DNA from: Amycolatopsis nalaikhensis
GTDB taxonomy: Bacteria > Actinomycetota > Actinomycetes > Mycobacteriales > Pseudonocardiaceae
Length of the DNA stretch: 64,000 nucleotides
Reading direction: 5' to 3'
Assembly: GCF_030264295.1 (NCBI RefSeq)
Contig: NZ_CP127173.1
Coordinates: 1,247,501 to 1,311,500 of the forward strand
Part shown: in pieces, positions 36,601-45,276 of the stretch
Layout: every line of letters begins with the position of its first letter
Position numbering within the stretch: the stretch's first letter is position 1
The notes under the pieces: generated by a model
What the model saw: the letters and a program-made list of their open reading frames with translations, nothing else
Databases searched by the model: none
What the model was told of the DNA's origin: nothing
Translations under genes and position numbers: made by a program

Positions 36601-37515
36601 ATGATCACACTCAGGGGACTCACCAAACGCTACGGGGAGAAGACCGTCGTCGACGCGCTCACCTGCGACGTCGCGCCGGGCCAGGTGACCGGGTTCCTCG
36701 GCCCCAACGGGGCGGGGAAGTCGACGACCATGCGGATGACCGTCGGGCTCGACCACCCGCAGGAAGGCGAGGTCCTGGTCGGCGGGCGGCGCTACGCCGA
36801 GCTGCGGCACCCGCTGCGCGAGGTCGGCGCCCTGCTCGACGCCAAGGCCCTGCACCCCGGCCGCAGCGCCGGGAAACACCTGCTGGCCATGGCGCGCAGC
36901 AACGGGATCGCGCCCGGCCGCGTCGAGGAAGTCCTGGCCACGGTCGGGCTTTCGGACGTCGCGGGCAAGCGCGCCGGGCAGTTCTCGCTCGGCATGGGGC
37001 AACGGCTGGGCATCGCGGGCGCGCTGCTCGGCGACCCCGGCATCCTGATGTTCGACGAGCCGGTCAACGGCCTCGACCCGGACGGTGTCCGCTGGGTGCG
37101 GCAGCTGATGCGGTCGCTGGCCGCCGAGGGGCGCACGGTGTTCGTCTCCAGCCACCTGATGAGCGAAATGCAGCTGACCGCCGACCACCTCGTCGTCATC
37201 GGCAAGGGCAAGCTCCTGGCCGACGCGCCGGTCGCGGAGTTCATCGCGGGCAACTCCCGGACGACGGTAGCGGTGCGCGTCCCGGCCGACGGCGACCGCG
37301 ACGTGCTCGACCGGCGGCTGCGGGCCGAGGGCGGGCTGACGCATCCCGGCGAGCCGGGCGAGCTGGTGGTCGACGGCCTCGACGTCACCCGCGTCGGCGA
37401 TCTGGTGCACGAACTGGGGATCCGCGTGCACGGGCTGGCCGAGCGGACGGCGTCGCTCGAGCAGGCCTACATGGAACTGACCGCTTCTTCGGTGGAATAC
37501 GGGGTGTCGGCATGA
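36601..37515 (+). CDS. ABC exporter ATP-binding protein (drug/antibiotic-type)
   Basis: 304 residues. Walker A FLGPNGAGKSTTMRM, signature FSLGMGQRLGIAGALLGDP, Walker B ILMFDEPVNGLDPDG and the switch histidine in VFVSSHLMSEMQ. The C-terminal extension (residues 225-304) is typical of CcmA/NatA-like ATPases of two-component exporters. ATG 36601 overlaps with no upstream gene; the permease start overlaps its stop by 4 nt. Substrate unknown. Confidence 0.92.
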   Translation: MITLRGLTKRYGEKTVVDALTCDVAPGQVTGFLGPNGAGKSTTMRMTVGLDHPQEGEVLVGGRRYAELRHPLREVGALLDAKALHPGRSAGKHLLAMARSNGIAPGRVEEVLATVGLSDVAGKRAGQFSLGMGQRLGIAGALLGDPGILMFDEPVNGLDPDGVRWVRQLMRSLAAEGRTVFVSSHLMSEMQLTADHLVVIGKGKLLADAPVAEFIAGNSRTTVAVRVPADGDRDVLDRRLRAEGGLTHPGEPGELVVDGLDVTRVGDLVHELGIRVHGLAERTASLEQAYMELTASSVEYGVSA

Positions 37516-38300
37516 CGGCTTCGGTCGAGGTCCGCGGCGGCGGGTTGCCGGGCGCGGTGGCCGCGGAGTGGACGAAGTTCTGGTCGGTGCGGGCGACGTG
37601 GTGGTGCCTGATCACGGCCACGGCGTTGATGCTGGGCTACAGCACGCTGTCGGCGCTCGCCCAGCGCGTCGACGGCGACCAGCCGACGGGCGCGCACACG
37701 ATCGCCCTCGGCGGCGGGTTCTACCTGGCGCAGTTCGCGGTGATCGCGCTGGCGACGCTGTTCGTGACGAGCGAGTACGCGGGCGGCGGCATCCGCTCGA
37801 CGCTGTTGTGGACGCCGGTGCGCGCCCGCGTCGTGCTGGCGAAGGCGGCGGTGCTGCTGCCGGTCCTGTTCGCGACCGGGGTGGTCCTGTCGCTGGCGGG
37901 CATGGCGCTGGCGGGCGCGGTGAAGGCGGGCCACGGCCTGCCGACGTCGGCGACGGCGGCGGTCACGACGGCGACGGGCATGGGCGGCTACTTCGCGTTG
38001 CTGGGGCTGCTGTGCACGGGCACCAGCTGGGCCCTGCGAAGCGCGGCGGGGACATTGGTGACGGTGATCGTGCTGCTGGTGCCGCTGCCGCTGATCGTCG
38101 GGTCGCTGGGGCTGGCGGCGTGGATCCCGTACTTCCCCGGCATCGCGGGCGTGAACGCGATGGTCGAGGCGGGACAGCCCAACCCGATCACGATGGCCCC
38201 GGCGCCGTACGCGCCGTGGGTGGGTTTGGTGATCTGCGCGGCCTGGGCCGCGGCGGCGCTCGTCGCGGGCGCGGCGGTGCTGCGGCGCCGCGACGCCTGA
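37512..38300 (+). CDS. ABC-2 type exporter permease
   Basis: 262 residues with six membrane segments, for example TWWCLITATALMLGYSTLSAL, YLAQFAVIALATLFVTSEYA and LVTVIVLLVPLPLIVGSLGL. The phrase TSEYAGGGIRSTLLWTPVRAR is the usual ABC-2 permease coupling-loop signature in actinobacteria. It forms a transporter with the upstream ATPase (ATGA overlap). It ends one base before the stop of the convergent repeat protein gene. Confidence 0.9.
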   Translation: MTASVEVRGGGLPGAVAAEWTKFWSVRATWWCLITATALMLGYSTLSALAQRVDGDQPTGAHTIALGGGFYLAQFAVIALATLFVTSEYAGGGIRSTLLWTPVRARVVLAKAAVLLPVLFATGVVLSLAGMALAGAVKAGHGLPTSATAAVTTATGMGGYFALLGLLCTGTSWALRSAAGTLVTVIVLLVPLPLIVGSLGLAAWIPYFPGIAGVNAMVEAGQPNPITMAPAPYAPWVGLVICAAWAAAALVAGAAVLRRRDA

Positions 38301-38301
38301 G

Positions 38302-40527
38302 TCAGGTTTTCCGGACCGCGCCGGTGAACCCGACGATGAACAGCGTGGCGAAGGCCCACACGAGCAGCCGGAGCGCCCAGCCGGCCACCGTGAGGACCGC
38401 CCCGGTCGTGGTCCGGGTGTAGTCGCACTGCGCGCGAGCGCCGGTGCTGATCAGGGGCGAGCCGAGGTCGAGTCCGACGCCGACGCGCTCGACCAGCGTG
38501 CAGGGCGAGGCGGCGGCACCCGGCGACACGTGCGCCAGGCCGCCTTGCCCGCCGAGCCAGCAGGCGAGCACGACGGCGACCGTCAGCGCGCCGACGAGCC
38601 CGAGGAGCGCGCGCCACGGCTGGTAGCCGTAGCCGAGGGTCAGCCCGGTGAGCCGGGCCCAGGCGCGCTCGCCACCCGTGGTGAGCGCGCCCCGGTCCAG
38701 CTGCGCGCGGCGCTGTTCGATCAGGGTGCGCCGGGCTTCGTTGTCGTGCCCGGCCGCGCGCTGGGCACCGGCGAGCTGCTGGTAGGGCTGGGCCGCGTAG
38801 GCGGGCGTGGCCTCCCGCAGCAGCTTCAGCCACGCCGCCGCGCCGACGCCGATGGGGAGTCCACTGTAGACCAATCCGGTGGCGTCCAGCCGGTACCGGC
38901 GGCTGGTCAGGTGGGCCAGGCGCGCGGGTTCGAAGTCGAAGGCACTCCCGATCCGGGCGTCGATCAGGTTGACGGCCACCGCCTCCCCACCGCCGACCGC
39001 CTCGAACCGGTCCCGCAGCAACAGGCTTTGCTCGACGCGCAGGCTGTCGGCGTTGAGCGCCGGACCGGACTCGTTGCGCGCGCTCAGCCCCGAGCAGTCC
39101 AGCTGACTGCCGACGTGGGCGCCGGTCAGGTTGACCGCCCCGCTCTCGCCCGCGCCGATCGCTTCGAACCGGCCGCGGAAGAACACGCTCTGCTCGACGC
39201 GCAGGCTGTCGGCGTTGAGCGCCGGGCCGGACTCGTTGCGCAGGCTGGAGTCCCAGCAGTTGAGCTGCCCGCCGATGTGCGCGCCGAGCAGGTTGACCGC
39301 CCCGGCCGCGGTGCAGTCGCCGAGGTACAGGGTCTGCCCGACCCGCAGGAACTCGGCGTGGAGCGCGGGACCGGATTCGTTGGTGGCACGCACCGACGTG
39401 CACTCCAGCTTGCTGCGCAGGTGCGCGCCGACGAAGGTGATCGCCCCGCTCTCGCCCGCGCCGACCACCTCCGAGTCACGCAGGACGACGCCCTGGTCGA
39501 CCTCCAGGCCGGTGCCGTTGAGGGCCGGGCCGGATTCGTTGCGCACGCGGCTGCCCGTGCACTCGAACGGCCCGCCGACGTGGGCACCGGTCAGGTCGAC
39601 GGCGCCATCGTCCCCGGTACCGGCCAGGTCGGCGTCGTCGAAGTAGCAGCCTTGGTCGACCCGCAGGTTCGCGGCGTCGAGCGCCGTGCCGGACTTGTTG
39701 CGCACCTTGGCCCGCGTGCAGTCCAGCTGACCACCCACGTGCGCGCCGACCAGCCGGATCGCCCCGTCCGGTGCGGTGGCGACCGCCTCGAACCCGTCCC
39801 GGAAGTAGATGCCCGCGTCGACGCGGACCCCGTCGGCGACCATCGCGCAGCCGGACTTGTTGCGCACGGTGCCGCCCGTGCAGGTCAGCAGGCCGCCGAT
39901 GACCGCGTTGGTCAGCTGGATCGTCCCGTTCGCGCCCGCGCCGACCGCCTTCAGGCCGTCCAGGACCAGGCTCTGGTCGACGCGCAGACCGTCGGCGTCG
40001 AGCGCGGGACCGGACTCGCCGCGGACGTCCGCGTCGGTGCAGTCCAGGCGCCCGAGGTGGGCACCGGCCAGGCAGACCGCGCCGCGCTCGCCGTTCGCCC
40101 GGATGGTCGCGCGATCGAGCACGAGAGTGGTGGCGGTGACGCGCTCGGCGTCGATCGCCGGTTTGGCCGGGTGCTCGACGAGGCACCCGTCCAGCACGAG
40201 ACCGGGGAGGGTCGCATCACGGGCGTTGAGGCCCTCGTCGAGGAAACAGTCCGTCAGTTCGAGCCAGGCCGAGCTCGTCAGGTTCTCCAAGTCCACCCGA
40301 CCGGCGATGCGCGCGCCCCGCAGGCGCACGCCGTGCGGATCGGGCTCGGCGACCAGTCGCCTGCGGAGCACCTCGCGCAGGATCCCGGCCCGGATCGTCC
40401 GGGACCGCGGCCACGCGCGCATGGCCTTCTCGTCCGTGGACTCGGCACCGGCCAGGTCGAGGAGCTCACCGCGCTCGACGTGCTCCAGCAGAGTCCGCTC
40501 GAGCGGGCTCAGCGTGTCGGTTGCCAT
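38302..40527 (-). CDS. Repeat-rich membrane protein (parallel beta-helix-like), function unknown
   Basis: 741 residues. After an N-terminal helical domain (1-70), residues about 75-540 consist of eight or nine imperfect repeats of roughly 55 residues. Each contains phrases such as VNLTGAHVGGQLDC, VRNESGPALNADSLRVDQS and FEAVGAGESGA. The short periodicity inside each repeat (xLxGAxxxGxLxC) suggests a right-handed beta-helix related to pentapeptide-repeat folds. The C terminus has two membrane helices (WRALLGLVGALTVAVVLACW and LRLLVWAFATLFIVGFTGAV). Relatives are annotated as membrane-associated oxidoreductases, but no nucleotide or flavin motif is visible, so I do not support that name. Confidence 0.75.
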   Translation of the reverse strand: MATDTLSPLERTLLEHVERGELLDLAGAESTDEKAMRAWPRSRTIRAGILREVLRRRLVAEPDPHGVRLRGARIAGRVDLENLTSSAWLELTDCFLDEGLNARDATLPGLVLDGCLVEHPAKPAIDAERVTATTLVLDRATIRANGERGAVCLAGAHLGRLDCTDADVRGESGPALDADGLRVDQSLVLDGLKAVGAGANGTIQLTNAVIGGLLTCTGGTVRNKSGCAMVADGVRVDAGIYFRDGFEAVATAPDGAIRLVGAHVGGQLDCTRAKVRNKSGTALDAANLRVDQGCYFDDADLAGTGDDGAVDLTGAHVGGPFECTGSRVRNESGPALNGTGLEVDQGVVLRDSEVVGAGESGAITFVGAHLRSKLECTSVRATNESGPALHAEFLRVGQTLYLGDCTAAGAVNLLGAHIGGQLNCWDSSLRNESGPALNADSLRVEQSVFFRGRFEAIGAGESGAVNLTGAHVGSQLDCSGLSARNESGPALNADSLRVEQSLLLRDRFEAVGGGEAVAVNLIDARIGSAFDFEPARLAHLTSRRYRLDATGLVYSGLPIGVGAAAWLKLLREATPAYAAQPYQQLAGAQRAAGHDNEARRTLIEQRRAQLDRGALTTGGERAWARLTGLTLGYGYQPWRALLGLVGALTVAVVLACWLGGQGGLAHVSPGAAASPCTLVERVGVGLDLGSPLISTGARAQCDYTRTTTGAVLTVAGWALRLLVWAFATLFIVGFTGAVRKT

Positions 40528-40557
40528 CCCTTTAACTCGCGGCGGCGCGCACCCGCG

Positions 40558-41097
40558 TTACCCCAGGCCGATGCCCGCGAGGACCTCCCGCGCGCTCGTC
40601 ACCAGGGATTCGAACGACGGTGGCTCCGACGCTCCCGCCAGCGCGCCGAAGATCGTGCCGTCCATCCAGTCGACCACCAGGGTCGCGTGGCGGCCGGGGT
40701 CGGCCGAACCGAGCGCCGCCAGCACCTCCGCCGCCCGGCGGCGGATGTGGCGCCCGCCTTCGTCGTAGGCCGCGCGCAGTTCGGGACGCCGGGTGGACTC
40801 CAACGCGAACTCGTAGCGCGCGAGCATCCGCGTGCGGCCCGCCGTGATCGCGTCGTGCACGTAACCGGCGACGGCCTCCGCCAGCCCGCCCGCCGGGATC
40901 GGCGCCTCGACCTGGTCGAGCGTGGTGATCCGCCGGATCGTCAGCTCCAGCAGGGCCGCCCGCGTGCGCGCGTAGTACGACGTCGAGCCCAACGGCAGGC
41001 CCGCCGCCCGGTCGACCGCGCGGTGGGTCAACCCGCGCATGCCCTCCGCCGCGAGCACCTCGATCGCCGCGTCGCCGATCTGTTCCACCCGGTCCAC
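40558..41097 (-). CDS. TetR family repressor of the divergent monooxygenase gene
   Basis: 179 residues. The DNA-binding domain reads AIEVLAAEGMRGLTHRAVDR then AAGLPLGSTSYYARTRAALL, a compact TetR helix-turn-helix. The ligand domain includes MLARYEFALESTRRPELRAA. GTG 41097 is only 7 nt from the first of two abutting operator palindromes, which leaves almost no untranslated leader. It is divergent from the flavin monooxygenase gene at 41147 and is likely to repress it and itself. Confidence 0.9.
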   Translation of the reverse strand: MDRVEQIGDAAIEVLAAEGMRGLTHRAVDRAAGLPLGSTSYYARTRAALLELTIRRITTLDQVEAPIPAGGLAEAVAGYVHDAITAGRTRMLARYEFALESTRRPELRAAYDEGGRHIRRRAAEVLAALGSADPGRHATLVVDWMDGTIFGALAGASEPPSFESLVTSAREVLAGIGLG

Positions 41098-41103
41098 GAG
41101 CGC

Positions 41104-41139
41104 ACTCTACAGGTGTAGAGTCCTCTACAGATGTAGAGG
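41104..41139. promoter_or_regulatory. Twin operator: two abutting 18-bp palindromes
   Basis: ACTCTACA-GG-TGTAGAGT (41104-41121) and CCTCTACA-GA-TGTAGAGG (41122-41139) are both perfect palindromes around a two-base centre and touch end to end, giving an 18-bp period. The second overlaps the AGGAGGAG ribosome site of the monooxygenase gene. The intergenic space is only 49 bp, so both divergent promoters must lie within or across these sites. Confidence 0.85.
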
Positions 41140-41146
41140 AGGAGTC

Positions 41147-42292
41147 ATGCAAGCAGTGGTGGTCGGCGGGGGCATCGGCGGGCTGGGCGCGGCGGCCGGG
41201 CTGCACCGGGTCGGCTGGACGGTCACCGTCCTGGAGCAGGCGAAGGAGTTCGGGGACGTCGGCGCCGGGATCTCGCTGTGGCCGAACGCCCTGCGCTGCC
41301 TCGACGAACTGGGCGTGGACCTGGGCGGCCACCTCGCGCCCCAGCACGAGGGCGGGTTCCAGGACCGGCGCGGCCGCCGGGTCACCCGCTACGACGCCGC
41401 CGCCTTCGCCCGCATCCACGGCCGCCCGCTCGGCGCGATCCACCGCCGCGACCTCATCGACGCCCTCCGTGCGGCCGTCCCCGCGGACAGCCTCCGGACG
41501 AACGCCGAAGTCACCGAAGTCCGCGAAGACGGGCTGGTCCGCTTCACCGGCGGGGAACTTCGGGCTGACCTCGTCGTGGCCGCCGACGGCATCCGCAGCC
41601 CGATCCGCCGCGCGCTCTTCCCGCACCACCCCGAGCCGGTGTACAGCGGCAGCACGGCGTTCCGCGGCGTCACGAAGTTCCCCGGGGCGCGGCTCAGCAC
41701 GAGCTTCGACCGCGGCACCGAGATCGGCGTCCTGCCGCTGCCCGGCGACGACGTCTACTGGTGGGTCTCCTACGTCACCGAACCGAACCGGCGCCCGGAG
41801 GATCTCAAGGCCTACCTGAAAGAGCACTTCGGCGACTGGCACGACCCGATCCCCGCGCTGATCGACGCGACGTCCCCGGAATCCTTGCTGTACCACGATC
41901 TCTACTACCTGGGCACGCCGCTCGAGACGTACGTCCGCGGCCGGATCGCGCTGCTCGGCGACGCCGCCCACGCGATGCCGCCGTTCCTCGGCCAAGGCGG
42001 GTGCCAGGCGCTCGAAGACGCGACCGTGCTCGCGCACGCCGTGTCCACAAAGGACGTCGACGAGGCGCTGAAGAGCTATGACGCGCAGCGGCGGCCGCGC
42101 AGCCAGAAGGTGGCTCGCGAGTCCGTCCGGATGGGCAAGCTCGGCCCCCAGCTGACGAACGCCGCCGCGGTCAAGCTCCGCACCGCCGTGCTAAAGCTCC
42201 TCCCGGCGCGGGTGACCGTGCGGGTGGGCGCGGAGATCACGGGGTGGCGGCCGCCGCGTCTCCCCCGACCAGTCCCGCCTCGTACGCCGTGA
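41147..42292 (+). CDS. FAD-dependent monooxygenase (aromatic hydroxylase type)
   Basis: 381 residues. FAD-binding GxGxxG in VVVGGGIGGLGAAAGLHRVG at the start, the DG motif in LVVAADGIRSPIRRALF near 150, and the GD motif in RIALLGDAAHAMPPFLGQGG near 270. This is the single-component hydroxylase family acting on aromatic or polyketide-like substrates, including salicylate- and 3-hydroxybenzoate-type enzymes and tetracycline-degrading homologues; specificity is not decided here. Ribosome site AGGAGGAG at 41137-41144. Its 3' end overlaps the convergent response regulator by 56 nt. Confidence 0.9.
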   Translation: MQAVVVGGGIGGLGAAAGLHRVGWTVTVLEQAKEFGDVGAGISLWPNALRCLDELGVDLGGHLAPQHEGGFQDRRGRRVTRYDAAAFARIHGRPLGAIHRRDLIDALRAAVPADSLRTNAEVTEVREDGLVRFTGGELRADLVVAADGIRSPIRRALFPHHPEPVYSGSTAFRGVTKFPGARLSTSFDRGTEIGVLPLPGDDVYWWVSYVTEPNRRPEDLKAYLKEHFGDWHDPIPALIDATSPESLLYHDLYYLGTPLETYVRGRIALLGDAAHAMPPFLGQGGCQALEDATVLAHAVSTKDVDEALKSYDAQRRPRSQKVARESVRMGKLGPQLTNAAAVKLRTAVLKLLPARVTVRVGAEITGWRPPRLPRPVPPRTP

Positions 42293-42909
42293 TCGCCGCC
42301 TGCACCCGATTCTTCGCCCCGAGCCGGGTCAGGATCGTGCTGACGTGCGCCTTCACCGTGCCTTCGACGACGAACATCTTCGCCGCGATGTCCGCATTGG
42401 ACAGTCCGGACCCGAGCAGCGTCAGCACTTCCCGCTCACGCGGGGTCAGCGCGGCGATCCGCTCGCGCGCCGCCGAGGCCCGCGCCAGCTGCCCGCCGGA
42501 GAGCCGGGCGATCACCCGCTGCGCCACCTTCGGGGAGAGGAACGCGGCCCCGTCGGCGACGGCGTGAATGCCCGCCAGCAGCTCGCGCGGGTCGCCGGAC
42601 TTCAGCAGGAAGCCGCCCGCACCGAGGCTCAGCGCGCGCTCGATGTAGTCGTCTTCGCCGAACGTGGTCAGCATGATGACGCCGGTGGCCGGGAGCAGCT
42701 TGCGGATCTCGGCGGCCGCCCAGGCCGTCCAGCCCCGGCATGCGGATGTCGAGCAGCACGACGTCCGGGTGCGTGGCCAGCACCTTCTCGACCGCCTCGC
42801 GGCCGTCGGCGGCTTCGGCGACGACCTCGATCCCCGCGTCCGCGCCGAGGATCGCCGCCACCCCGGCGCGCATCATCGCCTCGTCGTCGGCCAGTACCAC
42901 CCTGATCAC
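42237..42909 (-). pseudogene. NarL/LuxR-type response regulator, frameshifted
   Basis: The receiver domain starts IRVVLADDEAMMRAGVAAIL with phospho-acceptor D54 in VVLLDIRMPGLDGL, then the frame breaks. The next frame continues correctly as AAAEIRKLLPATGVIMLTTF, GEDDYIERALSLGAGGFLLK, and a LuxR helix-turn-helix (ALTPREREVLTLLGSGLSNA). Reading is restored by removing one base from the CCC run at 42719-42721 (GGG on the coding strand). The gene length, 673 nt, is one more than a multiple of three. It may be a real disruption or a sequencing error. The start overlaps the kinase stop by 4 nt. Confidence 0.85.
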
Positions 42910-44480
42910 GATGCCCCCTCGGCGAACCAGTCCTTCGCCACCAGCTTCCCATCAGCGAAACACAACCGGTAAGCGGCGTAGTCGTCGCACAGCCACGACC
43001 GTCCGGAGCCGTAGTACTCGCACACCGCGCCGGCCGGCGGCGGTGGCTCGCCGCGCACCGGGCGGGCGGCGCGCTGGTGCTCCGGCAGCTGCGGGGCCAG
43101 CTCGGCCCGCGACTGCCCGATCCGCAGCCGCTCGTAGACCGCGCCGGGCAGCTCGGAGGAGTTCCACTGGTAGAGGAACGCGATCCCGCTGACCGCGAGC
43201 ACCACGGCGAACAGCGCGAGCGGGACGGCGACCGCCTGCAGCAGGCTGCGCCGCACGTCGCGGCGGGCCAGCTCCAGTGCCTGCGCCGACGTCGACTGGC
43301 CGACCTCGTCGTCGGCGGCCTCGCGCAGCTCCGGCGTCTCCTCGACCGGCGCGGCGTCGTGCGGCAGCGTCGCGGTGACGGCGAACCCGCCTTCGTGCGG
43401 CCCCGCCCGCAGCGTGCCGCCGACGAGCCGGACGCGCTCGCGCAGGCCGATCAGCCCGACGTGCCCCGACGCGGCACCCGGCAGCGGCCCGGCGGGCGGC
43501 GGCGCGTTGACCACGCTCACCTCGGTCAGTTCGGCGGAGCTGGTCACGCGGACGGTCACGGCGGCGCCGGGCGCGTGCTTCGCGACGTTCGTCAAGGCTT
43601 CCTGGACGACGCGGTAGGCGGCGCGGGCGACCATCGGCGGCGCCGCCTCGCTGTCCACTGTGGACTCGATGAGCAACCCGGACGCCCGAGCCCGGGCGAT
43701 CAGCTCGCCGAGGTCGCCCTGCACCGGCTCGACCGGCGCCGCGTCCTCCCGCAGGACGCCGATGATCTCGCGCAGCCGGTCGGTCGCCGCCGCGGCGCTG
43801 ACCCGCAGCTGGGCGGCCGCGCCGCGCTGGGCTTCGTCGAGGCCGCCCGCGACCTCCAGCGCCGCCGCGCGGACGGCGATCAGGCTCAGCTCGTGGCCCA
43901 GGGAGTCGTGCATGTCGCTGGCGATCCGCGCGCGTTCGCGCAACCGCGCCTGGTCGGCGACCAGCCGCTGCCTGCTCTCCATCTCCTCGGCCCGGCGCCA
44001 CCCGGTGCGGGCGAGCTCGCCGCGCACGCGGACGTACCGGCCGAGCAGCCACGGCGAGAGCCCGGCGAACACCAGGATGGCGACCATGGCGGCCCAGTCG
44101 CCGAGCCCGTCGGGGGCGACGAGCAGCGAGAGCGGGATCCCGAGCAGCGCGACGGCCGCGCCGGTCAGCACGCCCGGCCGCGCCCGCTTCATCCGCAGCC
44201 CGGCGAGGTAGCTCATCGCGACCAGCACGAACACCGTCCACACGGGCACGTGGTCGCCGTACGGGAACGGCACCGCGAGCGTCCCGGCCAGCGCGATGCC
44301 GAGGGAGACGGCCGGGTACCGCCGGGCCGTCGCGACCGACGCCGCGACGACGGCGAGGCCGCCGGTGAGCTCCCACGCCGAGCGGGTGGTCACCGAGTCG
44401 GAGACGACGGTGAACGCCAGGAACAGCGCCAGCAGCACGTCGAGCACCACGCGCCACCTGCGCTTCGTCACCTCCCGCAC
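42906..44480 (-). CDS. NarL-type sensor histidine kinase with C-terminal membrane extension
   Basis: 524 residues. About five N-terminal membrane helices, a coiled coil (MESRQRLVADQARLRERARI), the HisKA_3 domain with H191 in ASDMHDSLGHELSLIAVRAA, and HATPase_c with VVQEALTNVAKHAPGAAVTV and GHVGLIGLRERVRLVGG. Unusually, residues about 400-524 add another membrane helix (LLQAVAVPLALFAVVLAVSG) and an exported-side domain with cysteines (VCEYYGSGRSWLCDDYAAYR). The partner regulator gene overlaps its stop but is frameshifted. Start GTG 44480 is the first in frame; no clear ribosome site is visible. Confidence 0.88.
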   Translation of the reverse strand: MREVTKRRWRVVLDVLLALFLAFTVVSDSVTTRSAWELTGGLAVVAASVATARRYPAVSLGIALAGTLAVPFPYGDHVPVWTVFVLVAMSYLAGLRMKRARPGVLTGAAVALLGIPLSLLVAPDGLGDWAAMVAILVFAGLSPWLLGRYVRVRGELARTGWRRAEEMESRQRLVADQARLRERARIASDMHDSLGHELSLIAVRAAALEVAGGLDEAQRGAAAQLRVSAAAATDRLREIIGVLREDAAPVEPVQGDLGELIARARASGLLIESTVDSEAAPPMVARAAYRVVQEALTNVAKHAPGAAVTVRVTSSAELTEVSVVNAPPPAGPLPGAASGHVGLIGLRERVRLVGGTLRAGPHEGGFAVTATLPHDAAPVEETPELREAADDEVGQSTSAQALELARRDVRRSLLQAVAVPLALFAVVLAVSGIAFLYQWNSSELPGAVYERLRIGQSRAELAPQLPEHQRAARPVRGEPPPPAGAVCEYYGSGRSWLCDDYAAYRLCFADGKLVAKDWFAEGAS

Positions 44481-44526
44481 GGGTTCGAAGCTACAAGGCG
44501 CGCCGGATGCCGACCACTGCCGAAAG

Positions 44527-45210
44527 TCAACCTTTCAGGGTGTCCACGAAGGCCAGGGTCTGCGGCCAGGACAGCGCGAAGGCGTCGGCGTTGACTTCGG
44601 TGCCGTGCCGCGCGGAGTCGCTGAAGCCGTGCTCGGCGCCCGGGAAGTGCTGGGTGAACGTCGCCCCGCGCGGCCGGGACTGCAACGCCGTCTGCAGCCG
44701 GGCGAACGTCTCGTGCGAGACGACGGCGTCGGCCTCCGGGTAGGCCACGAGCACCGGCGCGGTGATGTCCGCCGCCGAGGCGACGGCGTCGAGCTCGTGG
44801 TTGGGCGGCGCCGGGTCGCGGACCGTCGGGTGGTAGGCGACGACGCCGGACAGGCGCGGGTCGCGGGCGGCGAGCAGGAGCGCGAAGCGGCCGCCGAGGC
44901 ACCAGCCCATGACTCCGGCCGACGTGCAGTCGAGGTCGCCGAGCAGGTGGTCGAGCAACGCCGTCTGCTCGGCGAGCGCGGGTTCGTCGCGCAGGTCGCC
45001 GAGCTTCGCGCCGAGGTCCTCGCGGGAGGTGTTGTCGGTGCTCGCGCCGTGGAAGACGTCCCAGGTCAGGGCGGTGATGCCGCGGCCGGCGAGCTCGTCG
45101 GCCCAGGCGCGGACCTGCGCGCCGATACCGGTGATCATCGGCAGGAGCAGCATTCCGGTCGCCGACCCGGAGTCCGGCCGCGCGAGGTACGCGGAGAAGC
45201 TCGCCGACAC
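44527..45210 (-). CDS. Dienelactone hydrolase family protein, N terminus possibly frameshifted
   Basis: 227 residues from GTG 45210. Alpha/beta hydrolase of the DLH type with nucleophile cysteine in GVMGWCLGGRFALLLAARDP, an acidic residue region in APVLVAYPEADAVVSHE and histidine in FPGAEHGFSDSAR. Upstream in another frame, ATG 45235 encodes MPIETSTVRVGE, the usual family start, which would join FSAYLARPDSGSATG if one base near 45200 were removed. Either the gene uses GTG 45210 or it carries a one-base insertion. Substrate unknown. Confidence 0.8.
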   Translation of the reverse strand: MSASFSAYLARPDSGSATGMLLLPMITGIGAQVRAWADELAGRGITALTWDVFHGASTDNTSREDLGAKLGDLRDEPALAEQTALLDHLLGDLDCTSAGVMGWCLGGRFALLLAARDPRLSGVVAYHPTVRDPAPPNHELDAVASAADITAPVLVAYPEADAVVSHETFARLQTALQSRPRGATFTQHFPGAEHGFSDSARHGTEVNADAFALSWPQTLAFVDTLKG

Positions 45211-45276
45211 GGACCGTGGACGTCTCGATGGGCATATCCGCACGGTAGCGCGCCCCGTGTTGCATGATGATCCACC

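Noticed and set aside
42436..42716. Longer reading of the receiver frame past the break as a genuine short regulator
   Set aside because: After DGL the frame becomes Arg/His-rich with no domain, while the other frame continues the receiver and LuxR domains exactly.
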